The notes under the pieces were generated by a model. It made no database searches and was not told the origin of the DNA. It saw nothing but the letters and a program-made list of their open reading frames with translations. Positions 16,527-25,012 of a DNA stretch of 64,000 nucleotides are shown here, piece after piece. Made by a program: the position numbers and the translations under genes. Every line of letters begins with the position of its first letter. The stretch's first letter is position 1. This DNA comes from Anaerosporobacter sp031551385 (GTDB lineage Bacteria > Bacillota > Clostridia > Lachnospirales > Lachnospiraceae), in assembly GCF_031551385.1 (NCBI RefSeq), contig NZ_JAVBNS010000009.1, forward strand, positions 105,051 to 169,050, given 5' to 3'.

Positions 16527-16699
16527 TTATGTGTGGTGACATGTAATCAGTTGGCTTCGAAGATCAGCATATGGTTGGGGCATATTAGACAGGTATGTAA
16601 CGGAACTCCCACCAGATAAGCTTGCAAAGGTGATTCCCTTTTCCTTTCAAGTACAAAATGTTACTGATGATTTTGTATTGTAAAGGAGCAGACTGAACG
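16527..16699 (+). other. Possible structured RNA segment
   Basis: No gene. The stretch has a G/C-richer block with GGAACTCCCACC and GGTGATTCC able to pair around an A-rich loop (about 16600-16641). It resembles in style the non-coding segments at 6977-7362 and 16916-17046. Function unknown. Confidence 0.3.
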
Positions 16700-16915
16700 A
16701 TGAGAGAATTAAAACAAATTGAATTTTATTGTAAGAAATGTAGAAAAAGTATGAAAATGGCATATTTACTTACGGGTAGTGACGATGCACCTGTTTTACC
16801 AGGAATGATTATCAGATGCCATACAAATAGATGTACTAGAGTAATGGTTCTGAAAAAGTATACAGAGGGAATGCTGATTGCCCAAGCAGATAATGACGGG
16901 AAAGTATATATCTAA
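16700..16915 (+). CDS. Small zinc-ribbon-like protein
   Basis: 71 residues with FYCKKCRK near the N-terminus and CHTNRCTRVM near residue 45, giving two Cys pairs likely to bind one zinc ion; the rest is beta-rich. AAAGGAG precedes ATG by 11 bases. Similar unassigned proteins occur on Firmicutes integrative elements. No function can be given. Confidence 0.65.
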   Translation: MRELKQIEFYCKKCRKSMKMAYLLTGSDDAPVLPGMIIRCHTNRCTRVMVLKKYTEGMLIAQADNDGKVYI

Positions 16916-17046
16916 AAGAATCAGATTACAGTTAACATCAGATATAGTAATTGCTATGTGACAAAGACAATTAAATGAAGGCCTCATGATATGGGAGACG
17001 TACTGAATTACGGCAAGGCTGATGCTTGCTAAGGCGGACTCACCGT
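16916..17046 (+). other. Non-coding segment leading into a strong terminator
   Basis: About 130 bases without a gene, with GGCAAGGCTGATGCTTGCT (a possible GCAAG/CTTGC stem) and a GC-richer composition than its surroundings. It could be a small RNA or riboregulator ended by the terminator at 17047. Confidence 0.3.
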
Positions 17047-17103
17047 GGACGCATGGGAAAGAAACCAGTTTAAGGACTGGACTTTCTCATGCGTCCTTTT
17101 TTG
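17047..17103 (+). terminator. Strong nested terminator
   Basis: GGACGCATG pairs with CATGCGTCC, GAAAG with CTTTC and CCAGT with ACTGG, forming one long stem, then TTTTTTG. It would separate the UmuC operon from the next genes. Confidence 0.88.
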
Positions 17104-17189
17104 TTGCAAAAAATTTCATAGTAGTAGGAGTAATTTTCCATCCTTAAACGTTTATCGAGCCAAACAGACGAAAGGAAGGATTATTAATA

Positions 17190-17500
17190 TGAAATATGAA
17201 GAGATTAGAGAATTTGATATAAATGTGCAGTGGGAGATTGGACAACGTATTCAGGAAGCGAGAATTGCAAAAGGAATAGCAGGAGTGGAAGTTGCTGCCT
17301 TTTTAGGAATAGGCAAAAATCAAATGTCTCGTATTGAAACTGGAAGAGCGAATTGTACCATACCGCAATTATATGTTTTGGCTCAGTTATTGGATTGTTC
17401 TGTGGAATACATTTTGTTCGGGAAGCAGAATTCATCTTCATATTCAAGTGAACAAGAGTTGTGTATAGAAGCTTTAGTAGCAAGTTTTAATAAAAAGTAG
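17190..17500 (+). CDS. XRE-family HTH protein
   Basis: 103 residues with an HTH at about 19-75 (IQEARIAKGIAGVEVAAFLG, MSRIETGRANCTIPQLY). The frame is open further upstream, to 17045, but GAAAGGAAGG just ahead of ATG 17190 fixes the start and the upstream part lies in the terminator. Probably an element regulator; no partner is obvious. Confidence 0.8.
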
Positions 17501-17547
17501 TCTTTAAAAGATGACAAATCTCAAAAGATAGGCTTCAGAGGAGGAAC

Positions 17548-17598
17548 ATGAAAATAAGATTCAAGTTATTATTTATACATGCTTATGAAAAGCATTAA
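17548..17598 (+). CDS. Candidate 16-residue leader peptide
   Basis: GAGGAGGAAC is followed by ATG 17548 and a 16-codon ORF (MKIRFKLLFIHAYEKH). It lies 55 bases before the next gene. The strong ribosome site is the only support. Confidence 0.35.
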   Translation: MKIRFKLLFIHAYEKH

Positions 17599-17652
17599 CA
17601 CATGAGAGTGTAGCGCGCAAAGCTCTCCTAAAAAGAATAGGAGAACAAAATC

Positions 17653-18081
17653 ATGAAGAACAAATTAATTAATCAGAACACGAAACAGAATTTCAACCAG
17701 AACATAAAAAAAGAGTTATTTCAGGAGCCAACTGGCAAAGGTGTTATATTCATCAAATCTCGTAAGTCTGATGATAAGATTCGCAATATGGTTTTCAACA
17801 TACGCGCACATGCAGAAGAAAGAGATGTTGATATTGTAGACATCATTGTGGATGAGTCCAGTGGACTTGATGTTGATCGTAGTGAAGTGGATAGACTTTG
17901 GGACTGGATCGAAAATAGTCATGTTGGAATCATCTATTTGAAATCAATTTTTGATATCACAAGTGATGAAGATGATTTGGAAAAATTCTTCGCAAGGGCA
18001 GAGTACTATGGAATGATTTTAATAGATATGGAAGCGCATGTGGCATTTGTACCAGACACGGTTGAGGAGAATGCAGATTGA
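17653..18081 (+). CDS. Serine-recombinase-like domain protein without intact catalytic motif
   Basis: 142 residues. The pattern VIFIKSRKSDDKIRN, DIVDIIVDESSGLDVDRSEV, RLWDWIENSHVGIIYLKSI matches the resolvase fold, but the YxRVS catalytic motif reads FIKSR, so the usual serine position is not conserved, and there is no DNA-binding tail. It probably has a structural or regulatory role. AGGAGAAC precedes the ATG. The stop overlaps the next gene. A second protein of the same kind is at 18627. Confidence 0.6.
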   Translation: MKNKLINQNTKQNFNQNIKKELFQEPTGKGVIFIKSRKSDDKIRNMVFNIRAHAEERDVDIVDIIVDESSGLDVDRSEVDRLWDWIENSHVGIIYLKSIFDITSDEDDLEKFFARAEYYGMILIDMEAHVAFVPDTVEENAD

Positions 18082-18284
18082 GTGGAAAGGTAGTGAACTG
18101 CTGGGGGTATCCCCTGGCAGTAAACAGATGTCAATTTATTAACGTTGAATATGGAACCATTGTTTATGACCAGTTTGGTCATTTCCTTGGAAAGTATGAA
18201 ACGGAATCAGCAGCAGTAGAAGAAATTCGTGCGTTAGAAAAAGAACGCGCGAGGAACGGAGGTCTGATTAAAGATGAAATATGA
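18078..18284 (+). CDS. Small hypothetical protein, TTG start
   Basis: 68 residues (VVNCWGYPLAVNRCQFINVE, then YETESAAVEEIRALEKERA). TTG 18078 overlaps the preceding stop by four bases and has GAGGAG nine bases ahead; its own stop overlaps the next gene by 11 bases, so three genes are translationally linked. No family recognised. Confidence 0.6.
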   Translation: MSGKVVNCWGYPLAVNRCQFINVEYGTIVYDQFGHFLGKYETESAAVEEIRALEKERARNGGLIKDEI

Positions 18285-18615
18285 TGGATATACAGTTGGA
18301 CCGAATCTTCGCCAGCTGAGAAAAGATAAAAAATTGTCACTGTACCAGGTAAGTGAAAAAACAGGATTAAGTCAATCGAGCATTACACAGGTAGAACAAG
18401 GTGGTAGAAATTTAAGTATGAAAAGCCTGTATTTACTCATGGATGTTTATGGGTGTGATGCTAATACGATATTGAGTATTAGTCGGGATTCAGATTTAGA
18501 TTCAAATAAGGATTCGATTGACTCTCGTCTAAAAGAGCTTCCAGAGGAACAGCAGAAATATTTGAAACAGATATTTATATATATGTTAGATCAGGCAGCG
18601 ATGCTTGCATCGTAG
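18274..18615 (+). CDS. XRE-family HTH protein
   Basis: 113 residues with an HTH at about 12-66 (LRQLRKDKKLSLYQVSEKTG, SQSSITQVEQGGRNLSMKSL) and a helical C-terminus. It sits in the middle of a tightly packed operon (17653-19639) and probably controls it or the integrase. Confidence 0.82.
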   Translation: MKYDGYTVGPNLRQLRKDKKLSLYQVSEKTGLSQSSITQVEQGGRNLSMKSLYLLMDVYGCDANTILSISRDSDLDSNKDSIDSRLKELPEEQQKYLKQIFIYMLDQAAMLAS

Positions 18616-18626
18616 GAGGTAAAATT

Positions 18627-19046
18627 ATGGGCATAAGAAATCCGAGAAAAAGGAAAAGGGAGTTTATAGCTCTTCTGTCTACAACGGGTTCTTTAATAGA
18701 AACAGAGAATAGAGAAGAAAAACAGGAACGTTACATTAGAAATTTTGTGAAAAACCAAGACATAGAAATTGTTGGAGTTGTTCGAAGGAATGGGTTGGGG
18801 CAGGCAGATTTGAACCGTCAGTTTGATAAGATAACACAACTGATCCGTCAAAAAAGAGCAGAAGGAGTCATAGTGGTAAATATGATGGCAATTTCAACAG
18901 ACATTCCAGATGCATATTACAAAGTAGGAAAAATTATTGATGCAGGTGGCATTATTATGACTGTTGATGAAGGAAATCTAGGTATGGGAGTTAAAACATT
19001 AAGGAGGCTGAAGAAAGATGAACAAAAACTACAAAAAGAAATATAA
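18627..19046 (+). CDS. Second serine-recombinase-like domain protein
   Basis: 139 residues with the resolvase-like pattern EFIALLSTTGSLIETENREE, RQFDKITQLIRQKRAEGVIV, VVNMMAISTDIPDAYYKVGK. The catalytic YxRVS is replaced by LLSTTG and no C-terminal DNA-binding domain follows. It resembles the protein at 17653 in plan. Its end overlaps the start of the MazF-like gene by 29 bases. Probably not an active recombinase. Confidence 0.55.
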   Translation: MGIRNPRKRKREFIALLSTTGSLIETENREEKQERYIRNFVKNQDIEIVGVVRRNGLGQADLNRQFDKITQLIRQKRAEGVIVVNMMAISTDIPDAYYKVGKIIDAGGIIMTVDEGNLGMGVKTLRRLKKDEQKLQKEI

Positions 19047-19458
19047 GCAATATAAAAGAGGACAGGTTGTTTATGTAGATTTTGGATGGAAACCAGAAGG
19101 AGTGCAGTGCTTTATACGTCCGGCAGTAATTGTATCATCCAACCAAAGTAATCACAATAATGGTCCGCAGATAACAGTATGTCCATTGAGTTCAAAATTA
19201 AAGGATCTTGATGTACATGTGCAAATTCATCCTTTAGATGTAGGGGGATTACATTTGCAGAAGATATCAGACTTTATTCCGGAGGATATTCAGACTGTTC
19301 CAAAGTCATTCGTGAGAGGAAACATAGGAAATATTACGGTAGCATCAGGAGTAATGCATAAAATTGATCGAGCTTTAATTAAGCAGCTTGGGTTAGCGGA
19401 TATCGTACAGAGAATGATAAGGGAGGCATTGGAACATGCAAAAAAAGATGAAAGATAA
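19018..19458 (+). CDS. MazF/PemK-family toxin-like endoribonuclease
   Basis: 146 residues. QYKRGQVVYVDFGWKPEGVQ, RPAVIVSSNQSNHN and TVCPLSSKLK match the MazF fold, which cuts mRNA at short sequences. A typical MazE antitoxin is absent; the small upstream HTH gene (18274), the recombinase-like gene or the downstream DUF6462-like gene would have to serve, or the protein has another role. It overlaps both neighbours, so it is part of one operon. Confidence 0.8.
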   Translation: MNKNYKKKYKQYKRGQVVYVDFGWKPEGVQCFIRPAVIVSSNQSNHNNGPQITVCPLSSKLKDLDVHVQIHPLDVGGLHLQKISDFIPEDIQTVPKSFVRGNIGNITVASGVMHKIDRALIKQLGLADIVQRMIREALEHAKKDER

Positions 19459-19639
19459 AAGATTTGTCAGATATGCAGAGGGCGCAGAAATGTATTCGAT
19501 GAGTTTGTCTAAATTTCAGCAATTGGCAAAGGATGCACAGGCTTGCTATAAAGTGAATCAACTGGTGCTTGTAAATTTAGATATTATAGATGAATACTTA
19601 GAGACGTTTCATATAGTGGATGTTGACTTCTATAAATAG
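19436..19639 (+). CDS. DUF6462/excisionase-like small protein
   Basis: 67 residues with YAEGAEMYSMSLSKFQQLAK, the winged-helix pattern of excisionase-like proteins. It overlaps the MazF gene by 23 bases and precedes the integrase by about 360 bases, so a directionality-factor role is plausible but unproven. Confidence 0.65.
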   Translation: MQKKMKDKRFVRYAEGAEMYSMSLSKFQQLAKDAQACYKVNQLVLVNLDIIDEYLETFHIVDVDFYK

Positions 19640-19654
19640 GAAGAAACAAGTATC

Positions 19655-19692
19655 GGACCAGATTATGCAGAAGGCGGGCATTAATCTGGTCC
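19655..19692 (+). terminator. Terminator-like hairpin
   Basis: GGACCAGATTA pairs with TAATCTGGTCC; a short AT-rich run follows. It separates the operon from the RHH/integrase unit. Confidence 0.65.
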
Positions 19693-19739
19693 ATTTAATA
19701 AGGATATAAAATAATAGGAAAGAGTTTGCAATATAGTGG

Positions 19740-19768
19740 TTGACTTTTGGTAAGACCAATATTATAAT
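19740..19768 (+). promoter_or_regulatory. Promoter with embedded dyad before the RHH gene
   Basis: TTGACT, 17 bases, TATAAT. The spacer contains TTGGT-AAG-ACCAA, a dyad that a repressor could bind, possibly the RHH protein itself. Confidence 0.7.
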
Positions 19769-19795
19769 CAAGATAAGTTGTGAAGGAGGTAGAAA

Positions 19796-19972
19796 ATGTC
19801 AAGAACTGGTAGACCGAAAGTAGATAAGCCGATAAATCGGAGCGTCACAGTTAAGTTTAAAGAAGAAGAATATCAGCTAATGATTGAATATACTCAAAGT
19901 CACAACATGTCCATATCGCAATTAATACGAATGGGTGTTGAAATGCAGATTATAAAGTCAACCCCGAAGTAG
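19796..19972 (+). CDS. Ribbon-helix-helix (CopG-like) DNA-binding protein
   Basis: 58 residues. RSVTVKFKEEEYQLMIEYTQ followed by SISQLIRMGVEM fits a ribbon-helix-helix fold: one strand, then two helices. AAGGAGG lies 8 bases ahead of ATG 19796. It is 31 bases before the integrase gene and likely controls it through the dyad in the promoter. Confidence 0.75.
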   Translation: MSRTGRPKVDKPINRSVTVKFKEEEYQLMIEYTQSHNMSISQLIRMGVEMQIIKSTPK

Positions 19973-20003
19973 TGCAGGCTCTTTTCTCCAGAAAGGAGAA
20001 AGA

Positions 20004-21239
20004 ATGGCTTGTAGAAAAGATGGAAAAGGAAGAGTTTTAAGAAAAGGAGAGCATTACCGAAAGACAGATGGTAGATACTCGTACATTTATACAGATCCAC
20101 TAGGAAAGCAGCACACGATATATGCAAAATCATTGGTAACTCTTCGACAAAAAGAGGAGTCACTAATCAAAGATCAGATGGATGGGTTAAATGTATATGT
20201 AGCGGGTAACGCTGACGTGAACTTCCTGTTTGACAGATATATATCAACAAAGTCAGAATTAAGGAGTTCAACTTATTCAAATTATTTGTATACTTGGAAT
20301 CATTTTATCCGTGATACCTTTGGAAAAAAGAAAGTCAAAGATGTAAAATATTCAGATGTATTGTTTTTTTACAGTGACTTGATTAATAAGCAGGGATTAC
20401 AGATAAACACATTGGAAAATATCAATACAGTATTACGACCCTCATTTCAATTGGCAGTAAGAGATGACATTATTAGAAAGAATCCGATCGATGGAGCATA
20501 CGCAGAGGTTAAGAAAAGAAATGGAGGTTCAAGGAAGAGAAAAAGAGCATTAACGGTACAGCAGCAGAGAGCATTTATAAATTATGTTGCAGAGAATCCA
20601 TTCTTTTATAAGTGGTATCCGTTTTTTACTTTCTTGCTTGGTACTGGTTGTCGAATTGGAGAAGCGATTGGAATTCGCTGGGATGATGTTGATTTAGAAA
20701 AGCGTTTGATTGATATCAATCATAGCCTGACTTATTATCAGAGAGCAGATGATTCTTTTAAATGTGAGTTTCGTGTTTCTCAGCCAAAGACAGAAGCAGG
20801 TATAAGGACTATTCCGATGATGAAACAAGTGTATGATGTGCTCAAAGATGAATACGAACGTCAGGAAGTGGAAGGCTTTTGTGTGGCAAATGTTGATGGT
20901 ATGACAAATTTTATATTTTCGAATAGATTTGAAACACCACACAATCCAGCAGCTGTTAATCGTGCAATTAAAAGAATTGTAGATGCTCATAATGCAGAGG
21001 AAGAAGTAAAGGCAAAGAAGGAAAAGAGAGAACCGGTTATGATACCAAGATTTTCTTGTCATATATTCCGCCATACATTTGCTTCAAGATTTTGCGAGAA
21101 TGAAACTAATGTAAAAGTTATACAGGAAGTTATGGGGCATGCTGATGTGTCAACTACGATGAATATTTACGCAGAAGTAAATCAGGATGTTACAAGAGCT
21201 TCGTTAGAAAAGTTATCAAAGAACATGGATGTATTTTAG
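20004..21239 (+). CDS. int: Tyrosine integrase of the second mobile element
   Basis: 411 residues with the same plan as Tn916 Int: arm-binding N-terminus (RKDGKGRVLRKGEHYRKTDG), core-binding domain and catalytic domain with Arg in GTGCRIGEAIG, Lys in QPKTEAGIR, HIFRHTFASRF and the Tyr in STTMNIYAEV. It mobilises the element carrying the ImmA/ImmR-like genes. It lies near the element end, and the repeats at 21277-21333 just downstream are candidate arm sites. The gene looks intact. Confidence 0.93.
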   Translation: MACRKDGKGRVLRKGEHYRKTDGRYSYIYTDPLGKQHTIYAKSLVTLRQKEESLIKDQMDGLNVYVAGNADVNFLFDRYISTKSELRSSTYSNYLYTWNHFIRDTFGKKKVKDVKYSDVLFFYSDLINKQGLQINTLENINTVLRPSFQLAVRDDIIRKNPIDGAYAEVKKRNGGSRKRKRALTVQQQRAFINYVAENPFFYKWYPFFTFLLGTGCRIGEAIGIRWDDVDLEKRLIDINHSLTYYQRADDSFKCEFRVSQPKTEAGIRTIPMMKQVYDVLKDEYERQEVEGFCVANVDGMTNFIFSNRFETPHNPAAVNRAIKRIVDAHNAEEEVKAKKEKREPVMIPRFSCHIFRHTFASRFCENETNVKVIQEVMGHADVSTTMNIYAEVNQDVTRASLEKLSKNMDVF

Positions 21240-21276
21240 AAAAGAGTCCTCTATTAGAGAATTCTAAACAATTCTT

Positions 21277-21333
21277 TGACCAAAAAAATATCAAAAGACC
21301 AATACTTGACCAAAAAGCACCACAATTTGACCT
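21277..21333. repeat. Repeated TTGACCAAAA motifs next to int (candidate arm-type sites)
   Basis: TTGACCAAAA occurs at 21277 and 21307, the related AAGACCAA near 21296 and TTTGACC at 21327. Repeats of this kind beside a Tn916-type int are usually bound by the integrase N-terminal domain. The related TTGGT/ACCAA dyad is at 19748-19760. Confidence 0.6.
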
Positions 21334-21440
21334 GTTTATTAACACGTATCTACAGAGCTTTTGGGAAGAGTTTAAAGGAATATAAATGAATTTATATGGC
21401 TTACAGTTGGGAACAAAAAAATTCCCGACGATGAAGAACT
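21334..21440. mobile_element. Probable right end of the second element
   Basis: The stretch GAGTTTAAAGGAATATAAA near 21369-21387 resembles the terminal sequence of the Tn916-type element at about 8991-9010. A short hairpin GTTGGGAA/TTCCCGAC follows. The true att site cannot be fixed without the left end or an empty site. Confidence 0.4.
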
Positions 21441-21572
21441 TAGAGAAATAAAGCTAGTAAAATCAATGGTTTGCGAGCTATAAAGTTGTATGGTACGACA
21501 GAAGTACGACAAATTAGCCCGTATAATAGGATTAAAGTCGTGTCAGTTTGAATTTGTATTTTGTATTATTAA

Positions 21573-21615
21573 GGACATTTTTCTAAAAGAAAATTTTAGA
21601 GAGATGTCCTTTTTG
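21573..21615 (+). terminator. Terminator (copy 1)
   Basis: GGACAT pairs with ATGTCC around an A/T-rich interior, then TTTTT. A close relative is at 25767-25810. Confidence 0.75.
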
Positions 21616-21775
21616 CTGTGTGCAATGAGTCAAGATTAAAGAATACGGTAAGAATGACACTATGTGTGGCAGATGAGAAATATCAGAAATCAACAGTAAA
21701 AGTAATCGTATAAGCACGTACTATTTGGTATAATGTGCATATATATAAATCGAAAGAAGAGAAAGGTGCAGAACA

Positions 21776-23068
21776 GTGCTTTACATAGTAGACAACATTT
21801 TGAATTATTTAATATATCTATTTATTATTTATTTTGGATTTAAGGTACAGCCTAGAAAAAATAAAATTTTCTGTTGCATATCAGCGTTGGTTGTATTGAG
21901 TGCTGGTATTTTTAATATGTATTTTGAAACCAATTCTCCAATTGTGTACATGTTTTGGAGTCTTCTTTCTATATGCTTTTTTTTCGAGGAAGGCTTATTG
22001 CGTTTGGGTATATTAAGTTTAGCAATTATGTATTTTACAGGAATTATGGATACATTCAGTGTTATGCTCATACAGATTTTGCTTATAGGAGGAGGCGTTG
22101 AAGCCGGTATAACATGGTGGATGGAAATCGCGTATGTGATTTCATTTTTGGTGTATTTCTTGGTATATACAATGATTCTTAAAAAAAATGAAGTTTATTT
22201 GAATGATATAGAATGCAGATATAAGATTGCCATATTGGTGCAAAGTAGCATATTTCAAATGTTTTATAATTTTGTTTTTGCTTCTTTTGATGAGAATCAT
22301 GAAATGTATGGCTGGGACGCATATGGTGTGTTTTTGGTTAGTGTTGTGGGAGCTATCTATGCTATTTTTTTAACGCTTAGCCTTGCCGTAAAAAATGTTC
22401 TTTCAAACAGACAGAATAAAGAACTCCAATTTTTTATGCATATGCAGAAAGAACAATATGACTACCAGTTACAACAGTCAGTGGCGATACGACGATTTAA
22501 ACATGATTTAACAAATCATATAGGGGTTCTCAGAGCGTTAATGAGTCAGAAGAAGTTGGAAGAAGCCAGAGGATATATAGATACAATGTGGAATATTCAA
22601 GATGAGTTTGAATTAAAAATTCATACAGGAGATAGTTTCCTGGATGTTATCATGAATTACTATTTATATATAGCGACGAAGGAGAATATTAAATTCACTG
22701 TATCAGGAAAGGTAACAAGCATATCGTATATAGAGATGTTTGATATTACGACTTTGATGGGAAATGTGTTGCAGAATGCAATAGAAGCATCTAAAAAAAC
22801 GAATGTCCCTAAAATCAGAGTTGAACTTATAGAACATAAAAATGAAATTTTTATTGCTGTAAGCAATAGTGTAGTTGAAAAGATGGATACAAACAATAAT
22901 GTTTTAAAAACCTCGAAGCGGAATAAAAAGAATCATGGATTTGGTTTTAAAAATATTATTGCAACCATTGAAAAGTATCAGGGGGAATACTATATGGATT
23001 CTTTAGTGGAAAATGGAGAACCAATATTTAAAATAAGTATTGCTATCCCGAAGGAGATAAGGCAATGA
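21776..23068 (+). CDS. GHKL sensor histidine kinase (AgrC-like)
   Basis: 430 residues. About six membrane segments fill residues 1-205, then RRFKHDLTNHIGVLRALM (phosphoacceptor His), NVLQNAIEAS (N box) and HGFGFKNI (G box) of an HPK10-type kinase. It starts at GTG 21776 after GAAAGG and overlaps the response regulator gene by four bases (ATGA). It probably senses a peptide outside the cell and phosphorylates the partner LytTR protein. Confidence 0.9.
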   Translation: MLYIVDNILNYLIYLFIIYFGFKVQPRKNKIFCCISALVVLSAGIFNMYFETNSPIVYMFWSLLSICFFFEEGLLRLGILSLAIMYFTGIMDTFSVMLIQILLIGGGVEAGITWWMEIAYVISFLVYFLVYTMILKKNEVYLNDIECRYKIAILVQSSIFQMFYNFVFASFDENHEMYGWDAYGVFLVSVVGAIYAIFLTLSLAVKNVLSNRQNKELQFFMHMQKEQYDYQLQQSVAIRRFKHDLTNHIGVLRALMSQKKLEEARGYIDTMWNIQDEFELKIHTGDSFLDVIMNYYLYIATKENIKFTVSGKVTSISYIEMFDITTLMGNVLQNAIEASKKTNVPKIRVELIEHKNEIFIAVSNSVVEKMDTNNNVLKTSKRNKKNHGFGFKNIIATIEKYQGEYYMDSLVENGEPIFKISIAIPKEIRQ

Positions 23069-23769
23069 AAATATGTGTTGTAGAAGATGAAGAAGTATGG
23101 CGAAATAAGATAGGGGAAATTATTGAAAAATACTGTGATGAAAAAAATATTTTATTTCAAATCCATTTGTGTAGTAATGGAAAAGATTTTATGAAAAATA
23201 AAGACGCAGACTTGGTATTTTTGGATATTGAACTTGCTGAAGGCGAAAATGGTTTTGGGATTGCTGAGAAGTTGATAGACACCGGAAAACAATGTAAGAT
23301 ATGTTTTCTAACTTCTCATACAGAATTAGCTCGCTGGGGATATAGAGTAAATGCGTTCAGATACATTGATAAAAAACATTTGGAGGAGATGACAGAAGCA
23401 CTTGACTCTTTTGTTAAAACGAAAATACAAGAAAGAAACATTTTCTGTAATGACATTTTCGGTATATGTAGAAAAATAAAATTGGATACACTTCTGCTTA
23501 TAGAAACAAGTGGAAGAAAATTGAGATACCTTATGGTGGAGGGCAATGAATGTTTTTGTGAAGGAAGTATATCTGAAATGTCAAAAAAATTAGAGCAATT
23601 CGGATTTTTTCAGATACAACGGTCATATATCGTTAATATGAAATATATTGAAAAAGTAGACAGCCGTAAGATTACTTTGTGTAATGGATTGGAGATAGCG
23701 ATTGGAAGAACTCGTAGTAATGAGTTTAAAAAGGAGTTTTTCAAATGGAGAATGGTGTTTGATAATTGA
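23065..23769 (+). CDS. LytTR response regulator
   Basis: 234 residues: receiver domain (CVVEDEEVW, phospho-Asp in LVFLDIELAEG, a Ser/Thr in CFLTSHTE) at 1-120 and a LytTR DNA-binding domain at about 135-230 (FFQIQRSYIVNMKYIEKV). It is translationally coupled to the kinase gene. Its targets may be the lipoprotein genes downstream, whose promoter region follows at once. Confidence 0.9.
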   Translation: MKICVVEDEEVWRNKIGEIIEKYCDEKNILFQIHLCSNGKDFMKNKDADLVFLDIELAEGENGFGIAEKLIDTGKQCKICFLTSHTELARWGYRVNAFRYIDKKHLEEMTEALDSFVKTKIQERNIFCNDIFGICRKIKLDTLLLIETSGRKLRYLMVEGNECFCEGSISEMSKKLEQFGFFQIQRSYIVNMKYIEKVDSRKITLCNGLEIAIGRTRSNEFKKEFFKWRMVFDN

Positions 23770-23934
23770 TTATGAGATATACTTTCTACGGTAGGCATGT
23801 GTAGTTTGTGCAAAAATTGTGTCGTTTGCACACAGGATGTTTCCGTGATGTTCTTTTTGTGATATAAAATAAAGCGTTCGGATAATTTGGGGTAAATTAT
23901 CTGGAAAAAGTTTGTTTTTTAGGAGGAGTGAAGT

Positions 23935-24966
23935 TTGAAAAAGAATATAATTGGTCTAATAAGTGTCTTGCTTATTGTATCGCTGACAGCTTGTGGAAAT
24001 AAGCAGGATGCCTCAGAGTTGGTTACGCAGAATGTGCAGACAAATCAAGAAGCTATGGAGAGTAAGTTGGAGAATGAAGTAGTGACAGAAGATGCCTCAG
24101 AGCAACAGGAAGAGAACCAAGGAGTGAATGAAAATTCAGAAATCACATCAGAAGAATTTACCAATAATAACGGTAAAGAAGTTGTTATAGGGCTAAAGGA
24201 TACAATTAAAATAGATTTCACCTATGATTACACAGAAGATATCAAAGCGGATGTTGCTTATGTGGTATCAAATTCATCTTCTCTTCAGGAGGAATTAAAG
24301 AATATTGATACAATTATCCAAAAATACACCTTGCTGGCAGAGTCAGCGCAGACTCAAGGAGAGATGAATGTGGCATCTCAATGGCTTTATGTGATTTGGG
24401 ATACGGAGCTGAATAATCTTTGGAGCAGGTTCAGTAGCTTGGCAGAAAAGAATACCAAAGAAATGGTTCTTGAAGAACAGAGAAACTGGATTGCTATGAA
24501 AGAGGAAATAACCTTAATGAGCATTGGTTCTCAGGAGGAAAACGGTAGTATGTATCCTATGCTTGTAAATTCCCTTTGGGAAGAAAATACCAAGAATAGG
24601 GCTTATTTTATTGCAAATGAGTTGGCACAGATTAAGGGAGAATCTTTTGTCATGCCGAAAGGATCTACAAAGTACGGTTTGTTTGTAGATAATCAGGGAA
24701 CTGGTTCTGTGTACAGTTCACTAATCACTCGACAAAGCTGGGAGGGAGAAGATGAGGCAATTATTTCTGTTTACAGGCAAGGTGAGATAGAAGGAAGTTT
24801 TAGTGATAATGGAAATGGAAACCTTGATTTCACATCGAATGACGGCAGTATTAAGGGAACTATTCAAATTAACGGATGGGATGGAGCAACTTTCGAAGTC
24901 ACAGAAACAATAGGAGCAGTTCCATTCTCTGTAGGGGAGAAATTTGAGTTTCCTGTCGCATTTTAA
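23935..24966 (+). CDS. Lipoprotein with LprI/DUF1311-like region
   Basis: 343 residues from TTG 23935 after AGGAGGAG. A lipoprotein signal (LLIVSLTACG, lipid Cys at about 20) is followed by an acidic Glu/Asn/Gln linker (30-75) and a region with YTLLAESAQTQGEMNVASQW and EEQRNWIAMKEE that resembles lysozyme-inhibitor LprI-type (DUF1311) sequences. The C-terminus (about 235-343) looks like a separate beta domain. Exported and anchored outside the membrane. Role unknown; envelope stress or immunity is possible. Confidence 0.7.
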   Translation: MKKNIIGLISVLLIVSLTACGNKQDASELVTQNVQTNQEAMESKLENEVVTEDASEQQEENQGVNENSEITSEEFTNNNGKEVVIGLKDTIKIDFTYDYTEDIKADVAYVVSNSSSLQEELKNIDTIIQKYTLLAESAQTQGEMNVASQWLYVIWDTELNNLWSRFSSLAEKNTKEMVLEEQRNWIAMKEEITLMSIGSQEENGSMYPMLVNSLWEENTKNRAYFIANELAQIKGESFVMPKGSTKYGLFVDNQGTGSVYSSLITRQSWEGEDEAIISVYRQGEIEGSFSDNGNGNLDFTSNDGSIKGTIQINGWDGATFEVTETIGAVPFSVGEKFEFPVAF

Positions 24967-25012
24967 TCTGAAAGTTGATGATTTAAAGATTAGTATGATG
25001 GAGGTATTGATT

